A DNA stretch of 34,305 bases, taken from positions 1 to 34,305 of the forward strand of contig NZ_BBAG01000037.1 of NCBI RefSeq assembly GCF_001311135.1, given 5' to 3'. The DNA comes from Secundilactobacillus paracollinoides DSM 15502 = JCM 11969 (GTDB lineage: Bacteria; Bacillota; Bacilli; Lactobacillales; Lactobacillaceae). The notes under the pieces were generated by a model. The model saw only the letters and a list, made by a program, of their open reading frames with translations, was not told the origin of the DNA and ran no database searches. The position numbers were made by a program, and so were the translations under genes. The stretch's first letter is position 1. Each line of letters opens with the position of its first letter. Positions 1 through 7,424 of the stretch are shown in pieces.

Positions 1-118
1 TTTCTGTTTTCCGAAACGCGTTTCGGCTTGAGGACAGAGAATCGGCAAAGAAATGCCCGAACCTGGTATTTCCGTCAGAGTGAGCTTACAAGCAGCTTTC
101 TGTTTTCCGAAACGCGTT
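1..118. repeat. Degenerate copies of the nested-palindrome intergenic repeat (family R)
   Basis: Two copies of the B end of family R, with core CCGAAACGCGTTT, lie at about 1-24 and 97-113, both preceded by CTTTCTGTTTT. The second belongs to a degenerate full unit. A 7-nt loop CGAACCT (about 58-64) is followed by a right arm containing GTCAGAG, but the left arm no longer pairs well. The first copy is cut by the window edge. No gene is credible here. Confidence 0.6.
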
Positions 119-170
119 TGGCGTGGTTACCCAAAAATTGCCGGAAAGAAATTCGTATTTTTACCTAATC

Positions 171-225
171 AAAAAGAATCCTTGGCCACACTCCGAAATT
201 GGCGTGTAGCTAAGGATTCTTTTTG
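171..225. terminator. Bidirectional intrinsic terminator
   Basis: A perfect 13-bp arm pair (AAAAAGAATCCTT at 171-183 and its complement at 212-224) extends inward through CCACAC/GTGTAG-like pairing. An A-run leads and a T-run follows, so the hairpin can terminate transcription in both directions. It would end the minus-strand spxH transcript and any plus-strand transcript entering from the left. Confidence 0.7.
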
Positions 226-270
226 GAGGACAATCATTATGAAATTACAGTGATTTTCTAGATTACCGTG

Positions 271-395
271 CCGAAACGCGTTACAGAAAGCAGAAGGTTG
301 CACACAAGAGGACTCTGACAAAAATTCCAAACCCAGGAATTTCTGTCAGAGTCCTCTTGTGCTCCACCTTCTGGACGCTTTCTTCCACGCTCTAG
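271..395 (-). repeat. Nested-palindrome intergenic repeat R1
   Basis: The inner hairpin has arms 304-328 and 336-360, pairing at 24 of 25 positions around the 7-nt loop AAACCCA. The outer arms pair imperfectly: AGAAGGTTGCAC on the left, and GTGCTCCACCTTCT on the right. The unit is bounded by the B end (CCGAAACGCGTT, 271-282) on the left and the A end (complement of AGAGCGTGGAAG) on the right, so it is inverted relative to R2 and R3. It lies just downstream of minus-strand spxH. Confidence 0.8.
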
Positions 396-447
396 ACAAA
401 CGGTTGCACAAAACCACAAACTCAATTACCCAAAATGGTATTGCGTG

Positions 448-1071
448 CTACAGAATGTGAAAGTTAGGGTGGTCTTCCGTTTTTTGTTTCGCTAAAGCCT
501 GATTTGCCAGCAACCCTTGATTTTCGCAAACTTCGAATAGTGTTTGGTCGGTCACATCATTTAACATGAGTCCGTAGTCTGAGACATCTGCATTATACAA
601 GATTGCGGTGGATGGGGCTTCTACCTTCATTTCGGATGCTAGGCGCTGATCAGCTTGAAAGGCACGTTTTGCGATGTCTGAGCGACGATCTTCGCCAAAC
701 ATATCGACATCTAGATGTGACTCGTCGGCGACTGACATGACCAGATCATCGCAGTAATGTTCATCATCTGTGATGAGGGCATCCTGTAACGCCATCAAGA
801 ACTGACGGCCGCGTTTCTTACCTTGAAACAGGGCGGCCTTATAGTCGAGAATAGCTTGATAGTGGAGTTGAAAGACCTGGTTACGCAACCTCAAGTCATG
901 ATAGTCTTCTTGGTCGCATTTCAACTGTTGATCAATCATTTGTGGCGTTAGCAACGGAATGAATTGGTAAGAAATGTGATCGAATATTTCGTCAGCCAGC
1001 TTTAGGATGTACTGCTCTGACTTCATACATCGACTCCCCAGTGGGTTTATAAATAAGTACACTTCTAACAC
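448..1071 (-). CDS. spxH: SpxH/YjbH-like ClpXP adaptor (DsbA-family fold)
   Basis: Members of this family present the regulator Spx to the ClpXP protease and have a DsbA/thioredoxin-like fold. The N-terminus reads LEVYLFINPLGSRC, matching the family opening in which a strand leads into the redox-motif region. Only one cysteine remains there, which as I recall is common in lactobacilli. The reading frame opens at an ATG at 1086, but that codon has no ribosome site. A GTG at 1071 sits 8 nt behind GGAGG (1079-1083), so I place the start at 1071 (207 residues). The gene diverges from relQ-ppnK-rluD, as yjbH does near yjbM-yjbN-yjbO in Bacillus. Family assignment rests on the opening motif, length and neighbourhood; the C-terminal half is not diagnostic. 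Confidence 0.75.
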   Translation of the reverse strand: MLEVYLFINPLGSRCMKSEQYILKLADEIFDHISYQFIPLLTPQMIDQQLKCDQEDYHDLRLRNQVFQLHYQAILDYKAALFQGKKRGRQFLMALQDALITDDEHYCDDLVMSVADESHLDVDMFGEDRRSDIAKRAFQADQRLASEMKVEAPSTAILYNADVSDYGLMLNDVTDQTLFEVCENQGLLANQALAKQKTEDHPNFHIL

Positions 1072-1090
1072 ATTAATTTCCTCCATTGTA

Positions 1091-1110
1091 GGTCGTGACG
1101 TGACACGACC
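1091..1110 (-). promoter_or_regulatory. Leader hairpin in front of spxH
   Basis: GGTCGTG (1091-1097) pairs perfectly with CACGACC (1104-1110) around 6 nt. It lies in the spxH 5' leader about 8 nt upstream of the GGAGG ribosome site used by the GTG start. It could be an mRNA-stability hairpin or a protein site; no partner is evident. Confidence 0.4.
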
Positions 1111-1124
1111 ATCGATTCAAAATA

Positions 1125-1152
1125 ATCATAAAGCTTTTTACCGTAATTGCAA
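1125..1152 (-). promoter_or_regulatory. Predicted spxH promoter
   Basis: On the minus strand, TTGCAA (1152-1147) and TATGAT (1130-1125) are separated by 16 bp, about 55 nt upstream of the spxH start. Both hexamers are close to sigma-A consensus. Confidence 0.55.
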
Positions 1153-1301
1153 GCAATGGGCACTTTTTTAATGGTTTTAAAAACAATGACGTCCCATCAC
1201 CTGTTTCCATGTTGTCCATCATGCAATAAAATTATTGATTCGTAAAGCGAAATGCATTATCTTTGAAATCGATGTTTATGATTTTAGGTTTTTAACATCT
1301 A

Positions 1302-1310
1302 TGCTAAAAT
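1302..1310 (+). promoter_or_regulatory. Predicted relQ promoter, extended -10 element
   Basis: TGCTAAAAT is an extended -10 motif identical to the one at 5986. No good -35 hexamer is present. The predicted start point lies near 1317, immediately before the 1321-1340 hairpin. Confidence 0.5.
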
Positions 1311-1320
1311 ATGTACTATG

Positions 1321-1340
1321 CTTGTTTACTATTAAACAAG
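1321..1340 (+). promoter_or_regulatory. Inverted repeat at the relQ transcript 5' end
   Basis: CTTGTTT (1321-1327) pairs perfectly with AAACAAG (1334-1340) around ACTATT. It falls where the transcript from the TGCTAAAAT promoter should begin, so it may be an operator or a 5' stem in the relQ-ppnK-rluD mRNA. Confidence 0.4.
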
Positions 1341-1367
1341 TGAGTTGTTGAAAGAACTGAGGTGACC

Positions 1368-2054
1368 ATGTTGATTGAAAATTGGGATCATTTTCTACTA
1401 CCATACACACAGGCAGTGGATGAACTAAAGATTAAATTAAGGGGTATTCGCAAACAATTTCAGAACCAAAATCAACGACCACCGATTGAATTTGTGACTG
1501 GGCGGGTCAAACCCGTAGCCAGCATTCAGGAAAAAATGACCAGGCGGCACGTGACTGAAGAACGGTTGGAACAGGACATGCAAGATATTGCAGGCCTGCG
1601 GATCATGTGCCAGTTTGTGGAGGATATTTATCAGGTCGTCGAACTTCTTCGGAAGCGGACGGACCTAACGATTCTGGAGGAACGTGATTACATCCATAAT
1701 GAGAAGCCAAGCGGTTACCGCTCGTATCACATTGTCATTGAATATCCTGTTCAGATGGTGACTGGGGAGAAAAAAATTTTAGCGGAGATTCAGGTCAGAA
1801 CGTTGGCGATGAATTTCTGGGCCACCATTGAACATTCATTAAATTACAAATATCAGGGGGCGTTTCCAGAAGAATTGAGTGCGCGGTTACAGCGTGCTGC
1901 GGAAGCGGCCTTTAAGCTTGACACTGAAATGTCAGAGATTCGCGAAGAGATTCAGGAAGCGCAACATCTGTTTTCCTATGGGAAGCGCCCGGATCAGGGG
2001 GACAACGATTCGTCATCTCAGCAAACTGATCGTGAAAAGGATGAGAACTCTTGA
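1368..2054 (+). CDS. relQ: Small alarmone synthetase RelQ (GTP pyrophosphokinase family)
   Basis: This is a single-domain (p)ppGpp synthetase that transfers pyrophosphate from ATP to GDP/GTP; it has no hydrolase domain. RelA/SpoT synthetase motifs are clear: FVTGRVKP (42-49), QDIAGLRI (72-79), KPSGYRSYH (113-121), EIQVRT (140-145) and WATIEHSLNYK (151-161). The 228-residue length fits RelQ. I chose ATG 1368 because GAGG (1359-1362) is correctly spaced for it; a GTG at 1362 overlaps that site. The stop overlaps the TTG start of ppnK by 4 nt, indicating translational coupling. The order spxH, relQ, ppnK, rluD is the usual Firmicutes arrangement and links alarmone synthesis to NADP supply and stress proteolysis. 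Confidence 0.93.
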   Translation: MLIENWDHFLLPYTQAVDELKIKLRGIRKQFQNQNQRPPIEFVTGRVKPVASIQEKMTRRHVTEERLEQDMQDIAGLRIMCQFVEDIYQVVELLRKRTDLTILEERDYIHNEKPSGYRSYHIVIEYPVQMVTGEKKILAEIQVRTLAMNFWATIEHSLNYKYQGAFPEELSARLQRAAEAAFKLDTEMSEIREEIQEAQHLFSYGKRPDQGDNDSSSQQTDREKDENS

Positions 2055-2853
2055 AAATAGCAATTTTTAGTAATGACGGCCCGTCGTCAAGGAAGGTCGC
2101 TGAGGCGTTGAAAGCCAAGATCGCAGCAGAACACTTGACGATCGACGATGACCACCCGGAAATCGTCATCACGGTGGGCGGCGATGGAACGCTGTTAACG
2201 GCGTTTCACCACTATCAAGACCAACTAGCCAGCATTCGATTTGTCGGCATTCATACGGGCCATTTGGGCTTTTACACGGACTGGCGGGACTATGAAGTTG
2301 ATCAACTGATCGATAGTTTGGCAAACGATAACGGCCAAAGCGTGACTTATCCGCTACTAGACATCGGCGTTGAATACGATAATGGGGCGTATGAAAAATT
2401 ATTAGCCTGAATGAGTCCACTTTAAAGCGGGCGATGGGGACGATGCAGGCCAACGTCTATATTAAGGATAAATTGTTTGAACTTTTTCGTGGCGATGGGC
2501 TCTGTGTGTCCACACCAACGGGCTCTACGGCCTATAATAAATCAGCTGGCGGGGCGGTTTTAAGCTCTGAACTTGAAGCGATTCAAGTGTCTGAGATTGC
2601 CTCCATTAACAATCGGGTGTTCCGGACACTGGGGTCGCCGCTGATTATTTCACCAAGCGAATGGGTGCGCGTTGAACCTGCCCAGGAGGGTGAAATGCTG
2701 CTGACATGTGACACCGAACTGGTCAGCCATCAGCAGGTCAAGGCAATTACTTACCGGATTTCAAAACAAAAGATTGCCTTCGCACAATACCGGCATACCC
2801 AATTTTGGCAACGGGTCTCAGAGTCATTTATCGGGGTTAAACCAAATGACTGA
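2051..2853 (+). CDS. ppnK: NAD kinase, frame broken by a one-base loss
   Basis: NAD kinase phosphorylates NAD to NADP using ATP, and the gene is normally essential. The first part carries GGDGT (residues 43-47), the nucleotide-binding signature. The second part carries NESTLKRA and STPTGSTAYNKSAGG, also typical of the family. As written, the frame stops at 2408-2410. Restoring one C in the CC run at 2406-2407 gives continuous LLALNEST and a protein of about 267 residues, normal for the family. The start is TTG, overlapping the relQ stop. The loss sits in a C run, like most others in this window, so I regard the gene as intact in the living cell. Confidence 0.9.
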
Positions 2854-3745
2854 GTTTTCCTGGCAGTATCAGGCAGAAACCCCGATTCATGTCCGCACGT
2901 TTATGCGCCAAAACGGCATCAGCCGGACGCTGCTGAAACAGATTAAATTTCAGGGCGGCAAAATTATGGTGAACGGTGAAAATCGCCGGGTGAACACTAT
3001 GATGCACAATACGGATGTGTTGACCGTTGTGCTGCCACCAGAAATTGGGAGCGACCGCATTGTGGCGTCACAGACAGCGCTTGATATCCTGTACGAGGAT
3101 GACCATTTTCTGGTGGTTAACAAGCCAGCAAAGGTCGCTTCCGTCCCGTCTCATCTTTACCCAGATGATGCGCTTGTGAACCGGGTGAAAGGCTACCTGG
3201 TGCGCACCCATGCGCCCAGCCAGGTCACGCACATCGTGACCCGGCTTGACCGGGAAACAAGTGGGGTGGTGCTCTTTGCGAAACATCATTTTGCACACAC
3301 GGTTTTGGATACGCAGTTAAAACAACATACGATTCAAAAAACGTACGTCTGCGTTGTGCAAGGGCAACTCCCTAACAATCATGGTGTCATCAATGCGCCG
3401 ATTGGTCGTGAGCCAGGGTCGTTCATTAAACGCGCTGTCCGGCCTGATGGCCGACAAGCGTTGACCGAGTACTGGCAGATCAAACGGATGCCGCAAGCGG
3501 CGCTTTTACGTGTTCAATTGCATACCGGTCGAACGCACCAGATCAGAGTCCATTTGACAAGCTTGGGTCATCCATTGCTTGGTGACTTTCTGTATGGTCA
3601 GCAGACCAATCCGTGGATCCACCGACAGGCACTGCACTGTGCGCGGGTAAGTTTTTACAATCCGTTTGCACAAAAACAGGTGACCTGCTATGCACCACTG
3701 CCGCAGGATTTTGCGTCACTCATTACGCATGAGGCCGCATTATGA
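2846..3745 (+). CDS. rluD: RluD/RluA-family pseudouridine synthase
   Basis: This 299-residue protein isomerises specific uridines to pseudouridine in RNA. The catalytic motif RLDRETSG is at residues 133-140, with Asp135 as the nucleophile. HTGRTHQIRVHL follows toward the C-terminus, a standard RluA-family motif. The N-terminal 60 residues resemble an S4-like RNA-binding segment. The frame is open further upstream to 2708, but that stretch is the other frame of ppnK. ATG 2846 overlaps the ppnK stop and is the sensible start. Which rRNA or tRNA sites it modifies cannot be read from the sequence, so the RluD name is a family label. It closes the relQ operon and is followed by a terminator. Confidence 0.88.
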   Translation: MTEFSWQYQAETPIHVRTFMRQNGISRTLLKQIKFQGGKIMVNGENRRVNTMMHNTDVLTVVLPPEIGSDRIVASQTALDILYEDDHFLVVNKPAKVASVPSHLYPDDALVNRVKGYLVRTHAPSQVTHIVTRLDRETSGVVLFAKHHFAHTVLDTQLKQHTIQKTYVCVVQGQLPNNHGVINAPIGREPGSFIKRAVRPDGRQALTEYWQIKRMPQAALLRVQLHTGRTHQIRVHLTSLGHPLLGDFLYGQQTNPWIHRQALHCARVSFYNPFAQKQVTCYAPLPQDFASLITHEAAL

Positions 3746-3789
3746 GTATGAAACAAAATAATTGTTTGCTACTAAATTGGACAAAATGA

Positions 3790-3832
3790 AAACACTTGAG
3801 CTGGCTGTGAGCAGGCTCAGGTGTTTTTTATT
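3790..3832 (+). terminator. Intrinsic terminator after rluD
   Basis: ACACTTGAGC pairs with GCTCAGGTGT (one G-U pair) and is followed by six Ts. It ends the relQ-ppnK-rluD unit. Confidence 0.75.
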
Positions 3833-3922
3833 CGGCATTGTCGCATCAAGTCTTACACTGTTGTCATGAAAGCCAGCATTTATGTAAGAAATCAGATGGT
3901 TAACAGGTGTAACAATTGATGG

Positions 3923-3951
3923 TTGCGTTTTCATAACGGCTCTCGTAGACT
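3923..3951 (+). promoter_or_regulatory. Predicted promoter of the butanediol dehydrogenase gene
   Basis: TTGCGT (3923-3928) and TAGACT (3946-3951) are separated by 17 bp. They lie about 45 nt upstream of the start codon, which has GGGAGG behind it. Confidence 0.45.
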
Positions 3952-3996
3952 GAAGATGTAGTCGATACTTAGTCGTTAATTTGGGAGGCCTTTTGA

Positions 3997-5067
3997 ATGA
4001 AAGCTGTACGAATTTATGGGGAAAAAGATGTTCGGGTTGAAGATGTTACGATCGATGATCCAAAGGACGATGAAGTCCAAGTCCGTGTGAAGTATTGCGG
4101 GATTTGCGGCAGTGATCTCCATGCCTATTTGGAAGGTTGGGGGTTACCAACTCAACCATATCCGCTGACTGGCAAAACGGTTCCTATTACACTAGGTCAT
4201 TAATTTTCAGGCGAGGTCGTTAAGGTCGGAAAGGACGTTGACACCCTCAAGATTGGTGACGATGTTGCAATCGAACCATTAATTGCGTGTGGTAAGTGCG
4301 AAAACTGCCGGAAGGGTGACTATAACTTCTGTAACAATGCCGTTGCAGCAGACGGTGCCGGGAACTTCTTAGGCTTCTCACAAGATGGCGGCTTTGCGGA
4401 ATTCGCAAACGTTCAGGGCGTTTTTGCTCACAAACTGCCAGAAGGCATGGATCCTGAATTAGGTGCCGTTGCTGAACCAACTGCTGTGGTTTATGAAGCC
4501 GTTAAACGCAGTGGCTTGCGTGAAGGTGAAAATGTGGCAGTTATGGGTGCCGGCCCAATCGGTCTCTTAATGGCACTACTTGCTAAAATTAGTGGTGCCA
4601 ACAAGGTCTACATTGTGGACGTTTCAAAAGTCCGCCTCGCAAAGGCTAAGGAACTTGGTATCGAAAACACGATTAATCCATCCGAAGAAGACGTTAACGA
4701 AGTCATTCGTAAAGACCTGCTAAACGGGGTCGACATTACGTTTGAATGTGCGGGTGTTCAGGCAACCTTTGATACAGCCCTGAAAGTGACAAAACGGACT
4801 GGGACATTGCAAGTTGTTGCACTGTTTGGTAAAGACGTTTCAATGAACATGACGGATGACGTGATCATGCAAGGCATCAATATCACGACAACGTTGTGCT
4901 ACAACAACTCATTCCCAGCCGTGTTGGGCATTATCAACAACCATCCTGACACATTCCGGAAAATCATCACTAAGGAAATTGGCCTTGATCAAGCCGTTGA
5001 CGAGGGAATCAAAGCATTAGCTGAAGATAAATCACAGGTTAAGATTTTGGTGTCACCGGACCTGTAG
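3997..5067 (+). CDS. Zinc-dependent 2,3-butanediol dehydrogenase with in-frame stop at codon 69
   Basis: This medium-chain dehydrogenase would interconvert acetoin and 2,3-butanediol with NAD(H). Evidence includes CGICGSDLH (catalytic zinc Cys37), the structural-zinc cluster CGKCENCRKGDYNFC, and the Rossmann motif GAGPIG. The frame is open across all 357 codons except one: codon 69 (4201-4203) is TAA. The family has Glu there in the GHEFSGEV motif, so this is a GAA-to-TAA substitution and not an indel. A separate internal start at 4447 would give only the C-terminal cofactor domain. As written the enzyme is inactive. It is either a real nonsense allele or a base error. A sorbitol or threonine dehydrogenase relative is possible but the butanediol class fits best. 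Confidence 0.82.
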
Positions 5068-5068
5068 C

Positions 5069-5190
5069 AGAGCGTGAAGGAAAACGGTAGGAAGCGGAGT
5101 GTAAGCCGACTCTGACATAAAGGCCCGAACTTGGCCATTATGTCAGAGTCGGCTTACATGCAGCTTTCTGTTTTCCGAAACGCGTTTCCA
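5069..5190 (+). repeat. Nested-palindrome intergenic repeat R2
   Basis: The inner arms at 5100-5125 and 5133-5158 pair at 25 of 26 positions around the 7-nt loop CGAACTT. Outer arms GGAAAACGG..GAAGC and GCTTTCTGTTTTCC also pair. The A end AGAGCGTGAAG is on the left and the B end CCGAAACGCGTTTCC on the right (5175-5189). It starts two bases after the butanediol dehydrogenase stop codon and could serve as its transcript end. Confidence 0.85.
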
Positions 5191-5210
5191 CAATGTGAAA
5201 TAGACAGTCG

Positions 5211-5236
5211 CTTTCCATAGTCCGAAATGCGTTTGC
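5211..5236 (+). repeat. Degenerate B-end fragment of family R
   Basis: CGCTTTCCATAGTCCGAAAT followed by GCGTTTGC repeats the last 26 bp of R2 with several changes. It looks like a decayed tandem half-copy. Confidence 0.5.
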
Positions 5237-5313
5237 GACACAGTGGCCAAGAAAGATCGATTTCATCCGAGCAACAAGATTTTGATAGGACTGTGCGACA
5301 ATAATTTTTTTAA

Positions 5314-5362
5314 AAAACGACCCTCATCACTTATTTACAAAAGGGTCGATGAGGGTCGTTTA
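5314..5362 (-). terminator. Intrinsic terminator of cutC
   Basis: AACGACCCTCAT and ATGAGGGTCGTT form a perfect 12-bp stem. An A-run on its left side becomes the U-run on the minus strand, just past the cutC stop. Confidence 0.75.
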
Positions 5363-5366
5363 ACGT

Positions 5367-5963
5367 TTATTTCAAAACCGCCAAATTCAGATCATTATCC
5401 TGAGCAAATGCGTCAAGCTTAGCACGGTCAGCACTCATCGGCACTGGCACAAGTGATTGCGCCTTTGCCTTAGCAACAAAGTCAGTCCATTCGGCTTGTT
5501 CCGCCGTGTCGATGTCAAACAACACGCGCTCAACGCCGCTATCTGTCAATTGTGAGAACGTCTGTGAATCAGGAGCATTCACGCTGCCCCAAACATCGGC
5601 TAAAGTCACAGTCATCCCGCCCGCGGCTGCAATGAGATTGGCCATCGCCTCGTTATCGAGCTGGTGGTTCTTGGTGGTCGCTGCGAAGATCACTTCGTCT
5701 GCACCAAGCTGCTGGGCTTCCAGAAGGTCAGCTTCCATGATTTTTAATTCAGTGTCCGTGTAGGTGTAGTCACCCTGACGCGGTTTGATGAGAAAGCCAA
5801 TGCTGCCATCTTGGTCGTGGACGTACAGGGTCGCCTCTGCAAGAACCCCCTTACTTGGTGTTGTGCCACCGGCAGCGCGGTTATCAGCCACGATCACGTG
5901 GTCGTGGTGAGTCAGTGTTTCGGGTAGTGACGTGTAATTTTCAATGAATGGAACTTCAATCAT
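5367..5963 (-). CDS. cutC: CutC-family protein (copper homeostasis annotation)
   Basis: This 198-residue protein matches the CutC family by the motif DNRAAGGTTPSKGVL near residues 27-41, where family members have D/N..GGTTPS. It also carries the later segments IKPRQGDYTYTDTE and GADEVIFAATT, which follow the TIM-barrel pattern. CutC is named for copper tolerance in E. coli, but the biochemical role is not settled, so the function should be treated as a family label. The ATG at 5963 has a strong AGGAGG ribosome site. The gene shares a symmetric promoter with the divergent transporter gene at 6026. Confidence 0.8.
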   Translation of the reverse strand: MIEVPFIENYTSLPETLTHHDHVIVADNRAAGGTTPSKGVLAEATLYVHDQDGSIGFLIKPRQGDYTYTDTELKIMEADLLEAQQLGADEVIFAATTKNHQLDNEAMANLIAAAGGMTVTLADVWGSVNAPDSQTFSQLTDSGVERVLFDIDTAEQAEWTDFVAKAKAQSLVPVPMSADRAKLDAFAQDNDLNLAVLK

Positions 5964-5985
5964 GAAGTGGTTCCTCCTTGTGTTA

Positions 5986-6004
5986 TGCTAAAATGATTAT
6001 AGCA
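5986..6004. promoter_or_regulatory. Symmetric bidirectional promoter between cutC and the AI-2E-family gene
   Basis: The 19-mer TGCTAAAATGATTATAGCA holds an extended -10 on each strand: TGCTAAAAT on plus (5986-5994) and TGCTATAAT on minus (6004-5996). They are mirror images around 5995. Neither strand has a good -35 hexamer. One site can therefore fire both ways, with start points crossing. Confidence 0.6.
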
Positions 6005-6025
6005 AGTTTTTGGGGAGGGTGCTAA

Positions 6026-7207
6026 ATGAAACAATCTCGACAACCGATTCGATCTTGGTTTTCAGCCTGGATCCTAAATAGCAAAACAGTGGTTGCACTG
6101 ATTATTTTGCTGCTGGTCCTGCTGAATCTGTTCATGTTAAGTAAGCTGCCCTGGCTCTGGTCACCATTGAAGGGTGTTTTTACCTTATTAGGGGTGCCCA
6201 TCATGCTTGCAGGAGTCGGCTACTACCTGATCAATCCGCTTGTAGATCGACTTGAGGCCAAGTTTCACGTGAATCGTCTCGTGACCATTGCCGTGGTGTT
6301 TGTTGTGATCCTCGGATTGCTCATTTGGGGCGTTGTGTCGTTGATTCCGGTTGTCCAGGCGCAAATTGTGAGTCTTTTAGATAATTGGCCGCGTTACTGG
6401 AATCATTTGGAAGACTTTTTGACCCAGTGGGTACCCGGATCGCCGTTTGAAGCGCTACATAAGCAGTTGACGGACTTTAATGATGAAATCGCCAACCTGT
6501 TAAAGGGCCGCGGTTCAGATCTGGTGTCAACGTCACTGACGTCGATTGCTGGTGTGGTATCGCGGGTTTCAACGGTTTTGATTGCGCTGATCACGGCGCC
6601 ATTCATTCTTTTTTACCTGCTGAAGGACGGCCACCAGCTGCCGAAGTATCTGGCCCACTTTGTGCCAAAACGCAACCGAGCATCGTTTTTAAGGATCCTG
6701 ACGAGCATGAATCGCCAAGTCAGCAACTACATTCGAGGACAGCTGACCGTCGCGTTTTTCGTTGGGGCGATGTTTGCCCTAGGGTACTGGGTCATCGGCC
6801 TTAAATTTGCCTTGTTACTTGGCATCGTTTCTGGTATCTTAAACTTGATTCCGTATCTTGGCTCATTTTTGGCGATGATTCCGGCAATCACGGTCGGGGC
6901 GTTTGTGTCGCCGTTGATGCTGGTGAAGGTTCTCATTGTGTTTGCGATTGAGCAGACCCTGGAAGGCCGAGTGATTTCACCGTTAGTACTAGGCAACACC
7001 TTGGCGATTCATCCGGTGACGATCATCTTTATCTTGCTAGCGGCGGGCAAACTATTCGGTGTTCCGGGTGTCATTCTTGGGATTCCTGGGTATGCGGTCA
7101 TTAAGGTGATCGTCAACGAATGGTTTGATTGGTACCGACGACATTCTGATTTTGACACAGATGACGCCGTAGATGAGCAACCGGCGTCATCATCGTCTGA
7201 AAAATGA
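6026..7207 (+). CDS. AI-2E family transporter (YdbI/PerM-like membrane protein)
   Basis: This 393-residue polytopic membrane protein belongs to the AI-2E exporter/PerM family. Hydrophobic segments lie at about 18-38, 48-68, 86-108, 178-200, 235-285 and 295-360, with a soluble stretch at about 110-170. The motif GILNLIPYLGSFLAMIPA is characteristic. A polar, acidic and Ser-rich tail of about 20 residues follows. Some family members export autoinducer-2 and others act as ion antiporters, so the substrate is unknown. The ATG has GGGGAGG 9-10 nt upstream. It is transcribed from the symmetric promoter shared with cutC. Confidence 0.85.
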   Translation: MKQSRQPIRSWFSAWILNSKTVVALIILLLVLLNLFMLSKLPWLWSPLKGVFTLLGVPIMLAGVGYYLINPLVDRLEAKFHVNRLVTIAVVFVVILGLLIWGVVSLIPVVQAQIVSLLDNWPRYWNHLEDFLTQWVPGSPFEALHKQLTDFNDEIANLLKGRGSDLVSTSLTSIAGVVSRVSTVLIALITAPFILFYLLKDGHQLPKYLAHFVPKRNRASFLRILTSMNRQVSNYIRGQLTVAFFVGAMFALGYWVIGLKFALLLGIVSGILNLIPYLGSFLAMIPAITVGAFVSPLMLVKVLIVFAIEQTLEGRVISPLVLGNTLAIHPVTIIFILLAAGKLFGVPGVILGIPGYAVIKVIVNEWFDWYRRHSDFDTDDAVDEQPASSSSEK

Positions 7208-7238
7208 GTGTGTTTCTTCATTAAATCTTTACGAAAAC

Positions 7239-7267
7239 TTGCATCTTTTCTAATTTCATGTTAAATT
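7239..7267 (+). promoter_or_regulatory. Predicted promoter upstream of the trmL leader
   Basis: TTGCAT (7239-7244) and TAAATT (7262-7267) have 17-bp spacing, beginning 30 nt after the preceding stop codon. Transcripts from it would meet the terminator at 7339-7382 before reaching trmL. Confidence 0.4.
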
Positions 7268-7338
7268 ACTGGTTGAGAAATCGTTCGGGAGTGGATGTCG
7301 AGAAATCGTCAGCTTCTGTCGAATTTGCACTTCATTAA

Positions 7339-7382
7339 CGCAGTTCCTCGCCGTGCTAACACCGAGGAGTTGCGTTTTTTTA
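7339..7382 (+). terminator. Intrinsic terminator between the AI-2E-family gene and trmL
   Basis: CGCAGTTCCTCG pairs with CGAGGAGTTGCG (G-U tolerated) and is followed by seven Ts. It ends the transporter transcript. If the promoter at 7239 is real, it also ends a roughly 105-nt leader RNA. Confidence 0.75.
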
Positions 7383-7424
7383 TGCCCCATTACCATGTGA
7401 ACTATATCTAAAAGGAGAATTTTG

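Noticed and set aside
53..253. Open frame of 66 codons at the left edge
   Set aside because: It consists of repeat and terminator sequence, has no ribosome site and shows no protein-like pattern.
2708..2845. Upstream extension of rluD to 345 residues
   Set aside because: These codons are an out-of-frame reading of the ppnK C-terminus; ATG 2846 gives a normal N-terminus.
3740..3934. Minus-strand frame of 64 codons between rluD and the butanediol dehydrogenase gene
   Set aside because: It covers the rluD terminator and the promoter region, has no ribosome site and low-complexity content.
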